53,885 bases of DNA, taken from Geminisphaera colitermitum TAV2 (GTDB lineage Bacteria; Verrucomicrobiota; Verrucomicrobiia; Opitutales; Opitutaceae). The notes under the pieces are model-generated. The model was given only the letters and a program-made list of their open reading frames with translations. It was not told where the DNA came from and searched no databases. The stretch lies in contig NZ_ABEA03000097.1 in the NCBI RefSeq assembly GCF_000171235.2, positions 1 through 53,885 on the forward strand, written 5' to 3'. Made by a program: the position numbers and the translations under genes. Below, piece after piece: positions 1 through 8,076 of this stretch (positions are counted from its first letter, which is position 1; each line of letters begins with the position of its first letter).

Positions 1-2
1 TC

Positions 3-431
3 GACCCGACCGTCTTCGTGCAACGCATCCAACCCCCGCCCCCCCCCGGCCCGACCGCCCCCGCCGGACTCGTGGCCGTGCCTGTTGCCCGACCCGGACG
101 AGGCACCTCAGGACCGGGCGGCATGGGCAACCTCTTTGACCTCTCCGTGCTCGACCAGAAACCCGTTGCCATCTTCCAACCTCAGCCGGAATACCCTTGG
201 CAACTCCGCCGCGAAGGCATCACAGGTTCCGTCCTCGTTGCCTTTGTTGTTGATTCCAGCGGAGCCGTTCGCGCCCCCCGCATCCTCCGCGCCACGCACC
301 CCGGTTTTGAGACCCCCGTCCTCAACGCCCTCCAGCGTTGGAAATTCAAACCCGGACGCAAAGGCGGTGCCGTCGTCAACACGGGCAACGTGCAGATCAC
401 CCTCACCTTCAACCTGGGGGACGAACGATGA
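3..431 (+). CDS. TonB C-terminal domain protein (5' partial)
   Basis: This is the end of a TonB-type energy transducer. It would link the ExbB/ExbD proton channel in the inner membrane to outer-membrane receptors. The reading frame is open to the window edge, so the N-terminal membrane anchor lies upstream; an internal GTG at 18 is unlikely to be the start. A Pro-rich linker is followed by a TonB_C fold with the 'PEYP..LRREGITG' opening, 'VLVAFVVDSSGAV', 'LRATHPGFE' and 'WKFKPGRKGG'. The stop overlaps the next start as ATGA at 428-431, so the TPR gene is probably translationally coupled to it. TonB followed by a TPR protein is a familiar order in this phylum. Family call firm; the receptor partner is unknown. 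Confidence 0.85.
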   Translation, partial: DPTVFVQRIQPPPPPGPTAPAGLVAVPVARPGRGTSGPGGMGNLFDLSVLDQKPVAIFQPQPEYPWQLRREGITGSVLVAFVVDSSGAVRAPRILRATHPGFETPVLNALQRWKFKPGRKGGAVVNTGNVQITLTFNLGDER

Positions 432-1897
432 AGCCGGAAAACAAAAGAGATAAAAACCATCGCCCTCCCCCCGTTCCCCTCGTGCGCTGCTGCACATTTC
501 TCAGCCCGAAAATCCTCTCCTCCTTACTCCGATCTCTGTGCCTCTGTGCCTCTGTGGTGAACCTCCTCGCTGCCGCCCCGCAAACGCCGCAAATCAGCCC
601 CGCCCTCTCCGAAAAACTCGCTCCCCTCCACGCCGCCCTCGACGCCAAAAACACCACCGCCGCGCTCGCCCAAATCGACGCCCTTCTGCCCGCCACCCGC
701 GCCGACACCTACGACCACTTCCTCCTCCTCCAAATTCAGGCGCAACTCCACCTCAGCCAAAACGCTTGGACCGCCTCCATCCCCCCCCTCGAAACCCTCC
801 TTGCGCACGACGCCGCCCACACCACGCGCGCCCCGAACGACGCCCCCTGGCTTACCCCCGCCACCCGCCGCGACATCCACCACACCCTTGCGCAACTCCA
901 CTACACCCAAGCCGCCGACCTCCCCCTCTCAACCCCGCCCGCCGACCGACGCGCCGCCTGGCAACGAACCCTCGACCACGCCCGCCAAGCCGCTGCCGAC
1001 CCCGCCCTCCTCACGCCCGACATACAAACCTTCCTTGCCACCGCCCTCTACGCCGCCGCCACCGCCGACCCCGCTGCCCCCGACCCGGCGCTCCTCCGCG
1101 AAACCCTCGCCGCCGCCCAACACGGCCTCGCCCTTACCCTCGACCCCCGCCCCCAATATTACCTCCTCCTCATAGCCGCCCACCAACAACTAGGCAACCA
1201 CACCCCCGCTGCCGAAACCCTCGAACTCCTCGTCCAGCACACCCCCGACAACAAAACCTACTGGAGCCAACTCGCCGGCACCTGGCTCAACGTTGCAGAA
1301 GCCGCTGCCACCCACGAACCCGACCGTCCCGCCGCCGCCCGCTCCGCCCGACTCCGCGCCATCCACGCCGTCGAACGCGGCCAGCAACACGGCGCATTCG
1401 ACACCCCCCGCGACCGCCAAAACCTCATCAACCTCTACCTCAACCTCGACTCCCCCGAACACGCCATCCCCCTCCTCGAAACCGGTCTCCGCGACAACCT
1501 CCTCCCCCCCGACCCCGCCCACACCCGGCGCAACTACGAACTCCTCGTCGCCGCGTATCAAAAAACCAACGACACCCCCGCCGCCCTCGCCGCCTGCACC
1601 GCCGCCGCCGCGAAATTCCCCGCCGACGGCAACCTCGACCTTCAGGCCAGCCAGCTTTACCACCAAGCCGGACGCCCCAAGGACGCCCTTGCCGCCGTCC
1701 GCACCGCCCTGACCAAAGGCAACCTCGACCAACCCAGCCCCGCCCACCTCTGGCACGCCTGGCTCGCCTTGGAACAATCCCTCCCCGAAGAAGCCTCCGC
1801 CGCCCTCGACCGCGCTGCCGCCCTCCCCGCCGCCCCCTCCGCGGAAATCGCCCGCCTCCGCGAAGCCCTCGCAGCGACGCCGAAAACTAAAAACTGA
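428..1897 (+). CDS. Secreted TPR-repeat protein, coupled to TonB
   Basis: A 489-residue Ala/Pro/Leu-rich protein. Helical pairs of the TPR type run from about residue 60 to the end, for example 'AAAETLELLVQHTPDNKTYW' and 'LDLQASQLYHQAGRPKDALA'. It is probably periplasmic or membrane-anchored: a hydrophobic stretch at about residues 30-50 ends in 'LLAAAPQ', like a signal-peptide cleavage site. I chose the ATG at 428 because it overlaps the tonB stop. The upstream part of the frame (from 338) lies inside the TonB domain. The DNA for the hydrophobic stretch (about 531-564) closely matches the 'ctctgtgcctctgtggt' dispersed repeat found between genes here, so the signal sequence may be repeat-derived. 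It probably assists the Ton system, but the role is inferred only from position. Confidence 0.75.
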   Translation: MKPENKRDKNHRPPPVPLVRCCTFLSPKILSSLLRSLCLCASVVNLLAAAPQTPQISPALSEKLAPLHAALDAKNTTAALAQIDALLPATRADTYDHFLLLQIQAQLHLSQNAWTASIPPLETLLAHDAAHTTRAPNDAPWLTPATRRDIHHTLAQLHYTQAADLPLSTPPADRRAAWQRTLDHARQAAADPALLTPDIQTFLATALYAAATADPAAPDPALLRETLAAAQHGLALTLDPRPQYYLLLIAAHQQLGNHTPAAETLELLVQHTPDNKTYWSQLAGTWLNVAEAAATHEPDRPAAARSARLRAIHAVERGQQHGAFDTPRDRQNLINLYLNLDSPEHAIPLLETGLRDNLLPPDPAHTRRNYELLVAAYQKTNDTPAALAACTAAAAKFPADGNLDLQASQLYHQAGRPKDALAAVRTALTKGNLDQPSPAHLWHAWLALEQSLPEEASAALDRAAALPAAPSAEIARLREALAATPKTKN

Positions 1898-1925
1898 AAA
1901 CCACATCACTCAAAACCCGCACACC

Positions 1926-2402
1926 ATGCGCCGCATCTACATCCTCCCGCTCGTAGCTCTTGCCCTCTTCGCGGCCCTCTACTGGCGGCACGCCGCCACC
2001 TACAAAGAGCGCCAGCGCACCGAAGCCGCCGCCCGCGTCGAAGCCCAGCGCCAGCGCCTTGCCGCCGAGCACGAAGCCCGTCGCGCCGCCTACGCCGAAG
2101 CCATCGCCGCCCAGGAACAACGCAAACGCGAACGCGAAGAACGCGAAGCCCGCCGCCGCGAACGCGAGACTGCGCGCGACGCCGCCCTGGCCCGCCGCGA
2201 CCAAGCCGGTTCCCGCCGCGACCAACTAGCCCGCACCCTCCAGCGCCTCGAAAGCGAAATCCCCCCCGAAGCCGAAGCCCTCGAACGCTACCAGCGCGAA
2301 CTCCGCGAACTCACCGCCGAGCAAACCTTCCTCACCGAAACCTACCTCCCCCAAGCCCGCCTCAACCAGCAACACCTACAAAAACTAGGAACTAGAAATT
2401 AG
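1926..2402 (+). CDS. Small membrane-anchored coiled-coil protein
   Basis: A 158-residue protein with an N-terminal membrane helix (residues 4-20, 'IYILPLVALALFAALYW') and then an almost unbroken charged helix rich in Arg, Glu, Ala and Gln. The second half has a leucine-bearing heptad pattern ('LARTLQRLESEIP'), which predicts a coiled coil. It starts 28 bases after the TPR gene on the same strand, so it is probably in the TonB operon. The next gene has the same architecture and is probably its paralogue. No enzymatic motif is visible. It could be a periplasmic spacer or scaffold, but I do not recognise a named family. Confidence 0.65.
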   Translation: MRRIYILPLVALALFAALYWRHAATYKERQRTEAAARVEAQRQRLAAEHEARRAAYAEAIAAQEQRKREREEREARRRERETARDAALARRDQAGSRRDQLARTLQRLESEIPPEAEALERYQRELRELTAEQTFLTETYLPQARLNQQHLQKLGTRN

Positions 2403-2446
2403 AAATTAAGAGCCGACCTATCCTTAGACAAAATGAACAGAATGGA

Positions 2447-2529
2447 CTCACGCAGAGACGCAGAGGCGCAGAGAAAAAAACTCTCCCCCCCCCCCTCCGT
2501 CCCTCCGCGTCCCCGCGTCTCCGCGTGAG
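2447..2529. repeat. Palindromic dispersed repeat, 'acgcagagacgcagag' family
   Basis: The left arm 'tcacgcagagacgcagaggc' is answered on the other side by 'gcgtccccgcgtctccgcgt', and an 11-base C run (2485-2495) sits in the loop region. Related copies occur at 4604-4673, 10068-10195, 11934-12012, 39360-39485 and 51853-51952. It lies between the two coiled-coil genes and interrupts the presumed operon. Confidence 0.8.
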
Positions 2530-2559
2530 AAAAACAACCATCCTTCAAAATTCCTCCCG

Positions 2560-3045
2560 ATGAACCGCCTCTACCTCATCCTGCCGCTCCTCCTGCTCCT
2601 CCCCTTCGCGTATCTATATTACGACTACGCGCAAGACGCCCGCCATCGAACCGCCGCTCTTGCGGCCGAGCAAACCCGCCTCGAAGCCGCCGCTGCCGCC
2701 GAGCAGACCGCCACCCTCGAAAAAACCCGCGCCGCCGCCGAACGACGCGCTGCCGAACGAACCGCCGAAGAAACCCGCCGCGAAGCCGCCAGCATTGCCA
2801 AATGGGAAACCGACACCCGCCGCCTCGCCGAAGAAACCACCCGCCTCGAAACCGAAGTCGCCCGACTCACCGCCCAAGTTGCCGACCGCGAACAACACCT
2901 CGCCCGACTCAAACGCGACCGTGCCGCCGCCCGCATAGCCGTCTTCGAAGCTGCCAAAAACCTTGAAGCCGCCCAAGTCGCCCGCCGCACCCTCGACCTC
3001 GAAAACCAGCGCCTCCTCACCCTCATCGCTAACCAGACCCAATGA
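2560..3045 (+). CDS. Small membrane-anchored coiled-coil protein (paralogue)
   Basis: A 161-residue protein built like the gene at 1926: a membrane helix at residues 4-21 ('LYLILPLLLLLPFAYLYY'), then a long Ala/Glu/Arg helix. Regular hydrophobic positions ('LETEVARLTAQVADREQHL') make a coiled coil likely. The shared length, order and composition suggest tandem duplication, although the residues themselves have diverged. It is last in the left-hand cluster and is followed by a 300-base gap containing an inverted repeat. The function is unknown. A scaffold or tether acting with the TonB/TPR proteins is possible but not shown by the sequence. Confidence 0.65.
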   Translation: MNRLYLILPLLLLLPFAYLYYDYAQDARHRTAALAAEQTRLEAAAAAEQTATLEKTRAAAERRAAERTAEETRREAASIAKWETDTRRLAEETTRLETEVARLTAQVADREQHLARLKRDRAAARIAVFEAAKNLEAAQVARRTLDLENQRLLTLIANQTQ

Positions 3046-3090
3046 CCCGCCTCCCCGACAGAGCGACGGCATCCCCAATCCCAAACCCAA

Positions 3091-3255
3091 CCGCGAGTGG
3101 ACGCAAATAAAGGCAGGATTTCCCGCCACGGCGCGACGGACGCCACGGTGCGAGAAACCAGCAGGCTGATGGCGTTGCGCCCGTTGCGCCGTGGCGGGAA
3201 CCCCGTCGTCCCAGAGGGAGACCAGACGCTTCTTTTATTCGCGTCTATTCGCGGT
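3091..3255. repeat. Long inverted repeat
   Basis: Outer arms 'ccgcgagtggacgcaaataa' (3091-3110) and 'ttattcgcgtctattcgcgg' (3235-3254) are near-reverse complements. Inner arms 'cccgccacggcgc' (3122-3134) and 'gcgccgtggcggg' (3186-3198) pair perfectly. The element fills most of the gap before the LacI stub. I see no gene in 3046-3359. Confidence 0.7.
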
Positions 3256-3359
3256 TGGCTTGGCTGCTTTGATGCTCTCATCGTTCCTCCCCTCAAGACT
3301 GGCGAAGAGTGGCGGAGGAGCCTTGCGATTGTCCGCCGCCTCCGCATCAATCCACACCC

Positions 3360-3509
3360 ATGCCCCAGCGCGTCACCATCCGCGACATCGCCCGCGACAC
3401 CGGCGTGCACTTCACCACCGTCGCCCTTGCCCTCCGGGACAGCCCCCGCGTCAACGCCGCCACCCGCGCCGCCGCCGAAGCCATGCCATCCATATCCGCC
3501 CGCCTATGA
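3360..3509 (+). pseudogene. Truncated LacI-family regulator (HTH only)
   Basis: The 49 codons encode a LacI-type DNA-binding head: 'VTIRDIARDTGVHFTTVALAL' (helix-turn-helix) followed by 'SPRVNAATRA'. The frame then ends after 'AEAMPSISARL', where a normal LacI protein would continue with the hinge helix and about 280 residues of sugar-binding domain. Those parts are absent from all frames nearby. The stop overlaps the next start as ATGA (3506-3509). This looks like the remnant of an internal deletion that fused a regulator head to the front of the dehydrogenase gene. Alternatively it survives as a small coupled leader peptide. It cannot be a working LacI repressor with effector control. Confidence 0.75.
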
Positions 3510-4585
3510 TCGCTCCCGCTCCTTTTGCCACCGAGCCAGCCTCCCGCACGCGTGCAACCAAACCCCGCGCGCTGCGCCTCCTCGTCCTTCTCACCGACGA
3601 GGAACGCTTCACTTTTTTCCCTGACGGCGGCATTGCCTCATGTCTCGAATTTCCCAATACAATCGCGTGCTGCATTCCACCGGCTGATCCCGTCGCCCAC
3701 GACTGGACAACACTCCTTGAACAACACCGCCCCGACGTCCTCATCGGCGCATGGTCTCTGCCTCCGCTTCCCGCTCATTTTTCCGGCTGGGCTCCCCGTT
3801 ATTACTGTCACCTCTCCGGCGCCATCCGCAGGCATGTGCCGCTCAGCCTCATTGAGGACGGTTTGCTCGTCACCAACTGGGGGGATTCCACCGCACCTTA
3901 TGTGGCCGAGGTTGCTCTCATGCACACTCTCGCCGCGCTCCAAAACGCCGGACACCACCAGTTCGAAATCCATCAGCGTGGCGGCTGGCGCTGCGCCGAA
4001 ACCGTGTCCGACAAATCCCGTCCGCGCAGCCTCTTTGGTCTGCGTGTCGGCCTCCACGGCTTTGGCGCCATCGCCCGGGAATACGTGCATCTACTTGCCC
4101 CTTTCCACCCGCGTCTCTCCGCCTGGGACCCCTACGTATCCGCCGCCACGCTTGCGCAGCATGACATTACTCCAACGCCTTCACTCGAAGCTCTTTTCCA
4201 GACGAGCGATGTTTTGGCCGAGTTCGCCGCCCTCACACCCGAGACGGATGGCATCGTCAACAAAACCCTCCTCTCCCGGCTGCCTGCTGACGCGGTTTTC
4301 ATCAACGTCGCCCGCGGTCGTCTCGTGGACGAGGCCGCGCTGGCCGATTGCGTATCCAGTGAAAAAATACGAGCCGGTCTTGATGTCTTTGCGAAGGAAC
4401 CCCTGCCCCTTGATTCGCCGTTGCGCGGACAGCCTGCGGTTCACGTCACGCCGCACATCGGCCTGCGTTCCGCCGCCAGTCGTCTGGCCGCAGGACGTCA
4501 TGCCGTCCAGAACCTCGCCCGTTTCGCCCGCGGACTTCCGCTTCTCAACCCGATCACCCCAGCCCACTATGCCCGGATGACTTGA
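3506..4585 (+). CDS. D-2-hydroxyacid dehydrogenase family protein
   Basis: A 359-residue NAD-dependent oxidoreductase of the D-2-hydroxyacid dehydrogenase family (SerA, GhrA/B-like). It would interconvert a 2-hydroxyacid and a 2-ketoacid in the cytoplasm. The nucleotide-binding loop 'GLHGFGAIARE' is at about residues 181-191. The catalytic Arg is in 'NVARGRLVDE' (about 267-276), the Glu in 'DVFAKEPLP' and the His in 'TPHIGL' (about 315). The ATG at 3506 was chosen because it overlaps the LacI stub stop; the open frame upstream has no family similarity. The former LacI neighbour hints at a sugar-acid or carbohydrate catabolic role. The substrate is unknown. Confidence 0.85.
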   Translation: MIAPAPFATEPASRTRATKPRALRLLVLLTDEERFTFFPDGGIASCLEFPNTIACCIPPADPVAHDWTTLLEQHRPDVLIGAWSLPPLPAHFSGWAPRYYCHLSGAIRRHVPLSLIEDGLLVTNWGDSTAPYVAEVALMHTLAALQNAGHHQFEIHQRGGWRCAETVSDKSRPRSLFGLRVGLHGFGAIAREYVHLLAPFHPRLSAWDPYVSAATLAQHDITPTPSLEALFQTSDVLAEFAALTPETDGIVNKTLLSRLPADAVFINVARGRLVDEAALADCVSSEKIRAGLDVFAKEPLPLDSPLRGQPAVHVTPHIGLRSAASRLAAGRHAVQNLARFARGLPLLNPITPAHYARMT

Positions 4586-4603
4586 TTCCCCTGTGTGCAT
4601 TGA

Positions 4604-4673
4604 CTCACGCAGAGACGCAGAGGCGCAGAGAAAACAGATGCATTTCTCTGCGCCTCTGCGTCTCTGCGTGAGA
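4604..4673. repeat. Palindromic repeat between convergent genes
   Basis: Near-perfect arms: 'ctcacgcagagacgcagagg' on the left and its complement 'cctctgcgtctctgcgtgag' on the right, with about 10 bases between the full arms. It is the cleanest copy of the 'cagagacgcagag' family in the window. It sits between the convergent dehydrogenase and recD2 genes, where it could end transcription in both directions as a strong hairpin. No T run follows, so that role is an inference. Confidence 0.85.
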
Positions 4674-4705
4674 ATAAATCGGCTTACAGGCTTTGTCGGG
4701 CAAGA

Positions 4706-6985
4706 TCACGCCAGCGCTGCCGCGGCGATTTTTTCGCGCAGATGCGTGGTGCGGGCGCGGGCCTCGTTGTTGCGCACGGCCATGGCGTAGGCGGCGGGTT
4801 CGCCAACGATGTAAACTTTTTTCTTCCCGCGCGTGATCGCCGTGTAGAGCAGGTTGCGCTGGAGCATCATGAAGTGCGCCTTCATCAGCGGCACGATCAC
4901 AACGGGGTATTCGCTGCCTTGCGATTTGTGGATGGAAATGGCGTGCGCCAACGCGAGGTCACCGGCGTCGCCGCGCGCGAAGACGTGGGTTTCGCCGTCA
5001 AATGTGGCGTCGAACGCGCCTTCTTCAGCGTCCACAGCGGTGATGGTGCCGATGTCGCCGTTGAAGAGGTTTTTGTCGTAGTTGTTGCGCAGTTGGATGA
5101 TTTTGTCGCCCACACGAAATTCGCCCGATGGCGTGCGCAAGCCGGGGGCGCGGGGGTTGAGCGCGGCCTGGAGTTGTGTATTGAAATTTCCAACACCGGC
5201 AGCGCCTTTGTGCATGGGGGCGAGGACTTGCACGTCCTTGACGGGATGCGGCCACTTGAGGGCGCGGGGAACAAATTCGGTGCAGAGTTGGATGACTTTG
5301 CGCACGCAGTCTTCGGCGGAGTCGGCGGCGAGGAATACGAGGTCGCCCCAGACTTGGATGGCAGAGATGTCGCCCACGGTGGGGGGGAGGCTGGGGTCGC
5401 CGGCGTTGATGGCGTGAGCAGTGGTGACGATCTGGCTTTGGCCTTGCTGGCGGTGGATGACGTTGAGGCGGGTGACGGGGACGTGTTGCGTGGCAATGAT
5501 GTCTTTGAGCACGTTGCCTGCGCCGACGCTGGGGAGCTGGTCGATGTCGCCGACGAGGAGGAGGTGGGCGCGCGAGGGGATGGCTTGGAGGAGCGCGGCG
5601 GCGAGGCGGGTGTCGAGCATGGAGGCTTCGTCAACGACGAGGAAGTCGGTGGCGAGGGGTTGGTGTTCGTTGTGCACGAATCCGCCTTTGGCTGCGTCGT
5701 ATTTGAGGAGGCGGTGGATGGTGGTGGCGTAGCCGCCGGTGGTTTCGGTGAGGCGTTGCGCGGCGCGTCCGGTGGGCGCGGCAAGGTGGATGCGCACTTT
5801 CTTGGCCTTGAGGATGTCAACGAGGGCACGGAGCGAGGCGGTCTTGCCGGTGCCGGGTCCACCTGTGAGTATCGAGGCTTTGGATACGAGGGCGGCGCGG
5901 AGGGCGGCGCGTTGTTGGTCGGCAAATTGGAAGCCTGCTTTTTGCTGCGCCCAGTCGAGGGCGGCTTCGGTTTTGATGGGGGGGAGGGCGCTGCCGGTTT
6001 TGGTGAGGCGAACGATGGAGGCGGCGATTTTTTGTTCCGCGCGGTCGAGCACGGGCAGCTGGATGAGGGCGGAGCCGGGGAGGGGTTTATCTACGTCGGG
6101 GGGCCAGTGGCGGATGAGGTCGCGTTGTTCAACGAGGGCGTCGATGCGGGCGGCGAGGCGTTCGGCGGCGGTCTCAAGGAGGGGGGCGGCATAGTCGATG
6201 AGGTCGGCTTCGCGGAGCGCGGTGTGGCCTTCTTCCTGAAGCGTGTCCATGGCGTAGATGAGGCCGGCGTCGAGGCGGGGCGGGGCGTCGTTGGCAAAGC
6301 CTAGGTTGATGGCGATGCGGTCGGCGGTTTTGAAGCCGATGCCGTCCACGTCGCGGGCAACTTTGTAGGGTTGTTGGGTGAGGATGGCGCGGGCTTCGGA
6401 GCCGTAGCGGTTGATGAGTTTCACGCACTGGCCGGTGGTGACGCCGTAGGTTTGGAGAAAGATGTAGAGTTCGCGAAAGGCGCGTTGGTCTTCCCAGGCT
6501 TTTTTGATGGCGGAGGCGCGTTTTTTGCCGATGCCGGGCACGTCGTGCAGGCGTCCGGAATCTTCGCTGAGCACGCGGAAGGTGTCGGTGCCAAAGGCGT
6601 CCACGATTTTGTTGGCGTAGGCTTTGCCGATGCCGTGGACGAGGCCGCTGCCGAGGTATTTGCGAATCCCATACACGCTGGAGGGGAGTTCGCTGCGGAA
6701 GGTGTCGATGCGAAACTGGTCGCCGTGTTGCGCGTGGCGGGTCCAGGTGCCGCGCAGGTGGAGCGTTTCGCCGCACTGAACGCCGGGGAGGGCGCCGGTG
6801 ATGGTGACTTTGGCGTCGGCTCCGGTGCGTCCTTCGGCACGAAATTCGGCGATGGTGTAGTGGTTTTCCTCGTTAAGAAAAATGATGCGCTCCAGCACGC
6901 CCGTCAGTGCGTCGGGCGCGTTGGCGGAGGCGGCAGCAGGGGGGGGGGGGGGGGGGGGAGGGGAGTTGGAATGAGGTGCGGTCAC
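4706..6985 (-). CDS. recD2: RecD2-type SF1 DNA helicase
   Basis: An ATP-dependent 5'-3' DNA helicase of the RecD2/TraA type, about 759 residues. An N-terminal OB-like part is followed by helix-hairpin-helix motifs ('HGIGKAYANKIV', 'DVPGIGKKRASAI', 'DVDGIGFKTADRI'), which are the RecD2 hallmark. Walker A is 'GGPGTGKTAS' (about residue 372) and motif II 'VVDEASMLD'. The C-terminal helicase motifs include 'GDKIIQLRNNYD', 'HAISIHKSQGSEYP' and 'LLYTAITRGKKKV'. I prefer the GTG at 6985 because the frame upstream runs into the HAD gene. A 20-base C run (sense strand, 6939-6958) encodes eight prolines near the N-terminus, so one slippage would abolish the protein. There is no RecB/RecC context, consistent with RecD2 acting alone in repair. 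Confidence 0.9.
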   Translation of the reverse strand: MTAPHSNSPPPPPPPPAAASANAPDALTGVLERIIFLNEENHYTIAEFRAEGRTGADAKVTITGALPGVQCGETLHLRGTWTRHAQHGDQFRIDTFRSELPSSVYGIRKYLGSGLVHGIGKAYANKIVDAFGTDTFRVLSEDSGRLHDVPGIGKKRASAIKKAWEDQRAFRELYIFLQTYGVTTGQCVKLINRYGSEARAILTQQPYKVARDVDGIGFKTADRIAINLGFANDAPPRLDAGLIYAMDTLQEEGHTALREADLIDYAAPLLETAAERLAARIDALVEQRDLIRHWPPDVDKPLPGSALIQLPVLDRAEQKIAASIVRLTKTGSALPPIKTEAALDWAQQKAGFQFADQQRAALRAALVSKASILTGGPGTGKTASLRALVDILKAKKVRIHLAAPTGRAAQRLTETTGGYATTIHRLLKYDAAKGGFVHNEHQPLATDFLVVDEASMLDTRLAAALLQAIPSRAHLLLVGDIDQLPSVGAGNVLKDIIATQHVPVTRLNVIHRQQGQSQIVTTAHAINAGDPSLPPTVGDISAIQVWGDLVFLAADSAEDCVRKVIQLCTEFVPRALKWPHPVKDVQVLAPMHKGAAGVGNFNTQLQAALNPRAPGLRTPSGEFRVGDKIIQLRNNYDKNLFNGDIGTITAVDAEEGAFDATFDGETHVFARGDAGDLALAHAISIHKSQGSEYPVVIVPLMKAHFMMLQRNLLYTAITRGKKKVYIVGEPAAYAMAVRNNEARARTTHLREKIAAAALA

Positions 6986-7037
6986 GAATGGGAATGTCAG
7001 GCGGATGTGAACCGGGTGCGAGGCGTCTTGCGAGGTT

Positions 7038-7760
7038 TCATGCGGAGGCCGTCTCGTCCGCCAGCTTTGTTTTGTGGCTGCGCAGGCTCCGGTCCAGTCC
7101 CAGTGCTTCACGTCCCACGTCGGCCAAGCCTGCGAACACTCCGTCGGCCCCGGCCTGGCGAAGCTCTTCCGCGGAGTGCGTGCCGGTCGTCACGGCGAAG
7201 CACGGGAAGCCCGCCGTGTGCGCGGCCTGCACGTCCCACGGTGAATCGCCGACCAGACACGTTGCCGCGGGCTTGGTGTCCTCCGCAGGCACGCCGAGTT
7301 CGCGCAGCCGGCGCAGCGTGTCGTCGGCGAATTCTGGCTGCGGTTTGAGCCAGGGCGTGTCCGTGGCGCCGACGATCAACCGGAGCCAAGGGGAGAGACC
7401 GAGGTGTTCGCACACGGCGCGTGCCGAGGGACCGTGTTTGTTGGTGAACACGGCGCACGTCACGCCGCGCGCCGTCAGCGCCGCCAGCAACTCGCGGCCC
7501 CCTGGCATCACGACCGCGCCTTCCAGCATGGTGCGGTCCCAGTAGGGACGGTAAATCGCGAGCCCTTCCGCCAGGCGGTCTTCGGGGACGAAGTTGCGCA
7601 TGGCGTTTTCCAGTCCGCCGCCGATCGCGCGCCGCACCTGTTCGAGCGTGGGGGCGGGTAGGCCGAGTCGTGGCAGCGTGTGCGAGTACGCACGATGAAT
7701 CGCGGGCAGGTGGTCGATCAAGGTGCCGTCGAGGTCGAATAATACCGAGCGGAAACGCAT
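7038..7760 (-). CDS. HAD hydrolase, phosphoglycolate phosphatase-like
   Basis: A 240-residue haloacid-dehalogenase-type phosphatase. The nucleophile motif is 'FDLDGTLID' (Asp9/Asp11), motif II 'AVFTNKHG', the lysine motif 'WLKPQPEF', and the acidic motif 'CLVGDSPWDVQAA'. The small helical cap after motif I resembles Gph/PGMB phosphatases, which clear phosphoglycolate or similar small phosphates. It ends 52 bases before the recD2 start on the same strand, so the two may be cotranscribed. Gph is tied to DNA-repair by-products in some bacteria, which would fit, but the substrate cannot be read from the sequence. Confidence 0.85.
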   Translation of the reverse strand: MRFRSVLFDLDGTLIDHLPAIHRAYSHTLPRLGLPAPTLEQVRRAIGGGLENAMRNFVPEDRLAEGLAIYRPYWDRTMLEGAVVMPGGRELLAALTARGVTCAVFTNKHGPSARAVCEHLGLSPWLRLIVGATDTPWLKPQPEFADDTLRRLRELGVPAEDTKPAATCLVGDSPWDVQAAHTAGFPCFAVTTGTHSAEELRQAGADGVFAGLADVGREALGLDRSLRSHKTKLADETASA

Positions 7761-7845
7761 AAGCCCCCGACTCTAGCCCGCTCCGCACACCTCAGACCAA
7801 GCCTTTTTTGCCGATTGCCAATCGCCAATCGTTGACCGGCGTGAC

Positions 7846-7970
7846 GCGGGCGTCTCGCCCGCTGTAGGGGCGTCGCTTGCGACGCCCGCGCACGCCATTC
7901 GATGCCACGTCCTGCATACGCGGGCTTCGCAAGCGAAGCCCCTACGCGTGGCGCGGGCGTCTCGCCCGCC
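7846..7970. repeat. Composite direct/inverted repeat
   Basis: Two direct copies of 'gcgggcgtctcgcccgc' (7846-7862 and 7953-7969), each itself a palindrome, flank inverted arms 'aggggcgtcgcttgcgacgc' (from 7866) and 'gcttcgcaagcgaagcccct' (7924-7943). The gap 7761-8076 lies between divergent genes and must also hold their promoters. I could not place -35/-10 boxes with confidence. Confidence 0.75.
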
Positions 7971-8076
7971 GGGAACGCCGAGCCCCGGCTCGGCAAGGCC
8001 GTCGGCGTAACCATCAGGCATATAACGCCACGCCGGACTTGCACCCGCGCCGGAGCCACTCACTTTACGCTAGCAG

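Noticed and set aside
538-1890. 450-residue Pro/Arg frame overlapping the TPR gene
   Set aside because: An out-of-frame reading of Ala/Leu-rich codons; only the TPR frame shows real repeats.
4742-6304. 520-residue open frame on the plus strand opposite recD2
   Set aside because: Low-complexity Gly/Val/Glu translation that mirrors the GC-rich coding strand; recD2 motifs on the other strand are unambiguous.
7846-7970. Possible CRISPR array from repeated short palindromes
   Set aside because: Only two direct copies, no regular spacers and no cas genes anywhere in the window.
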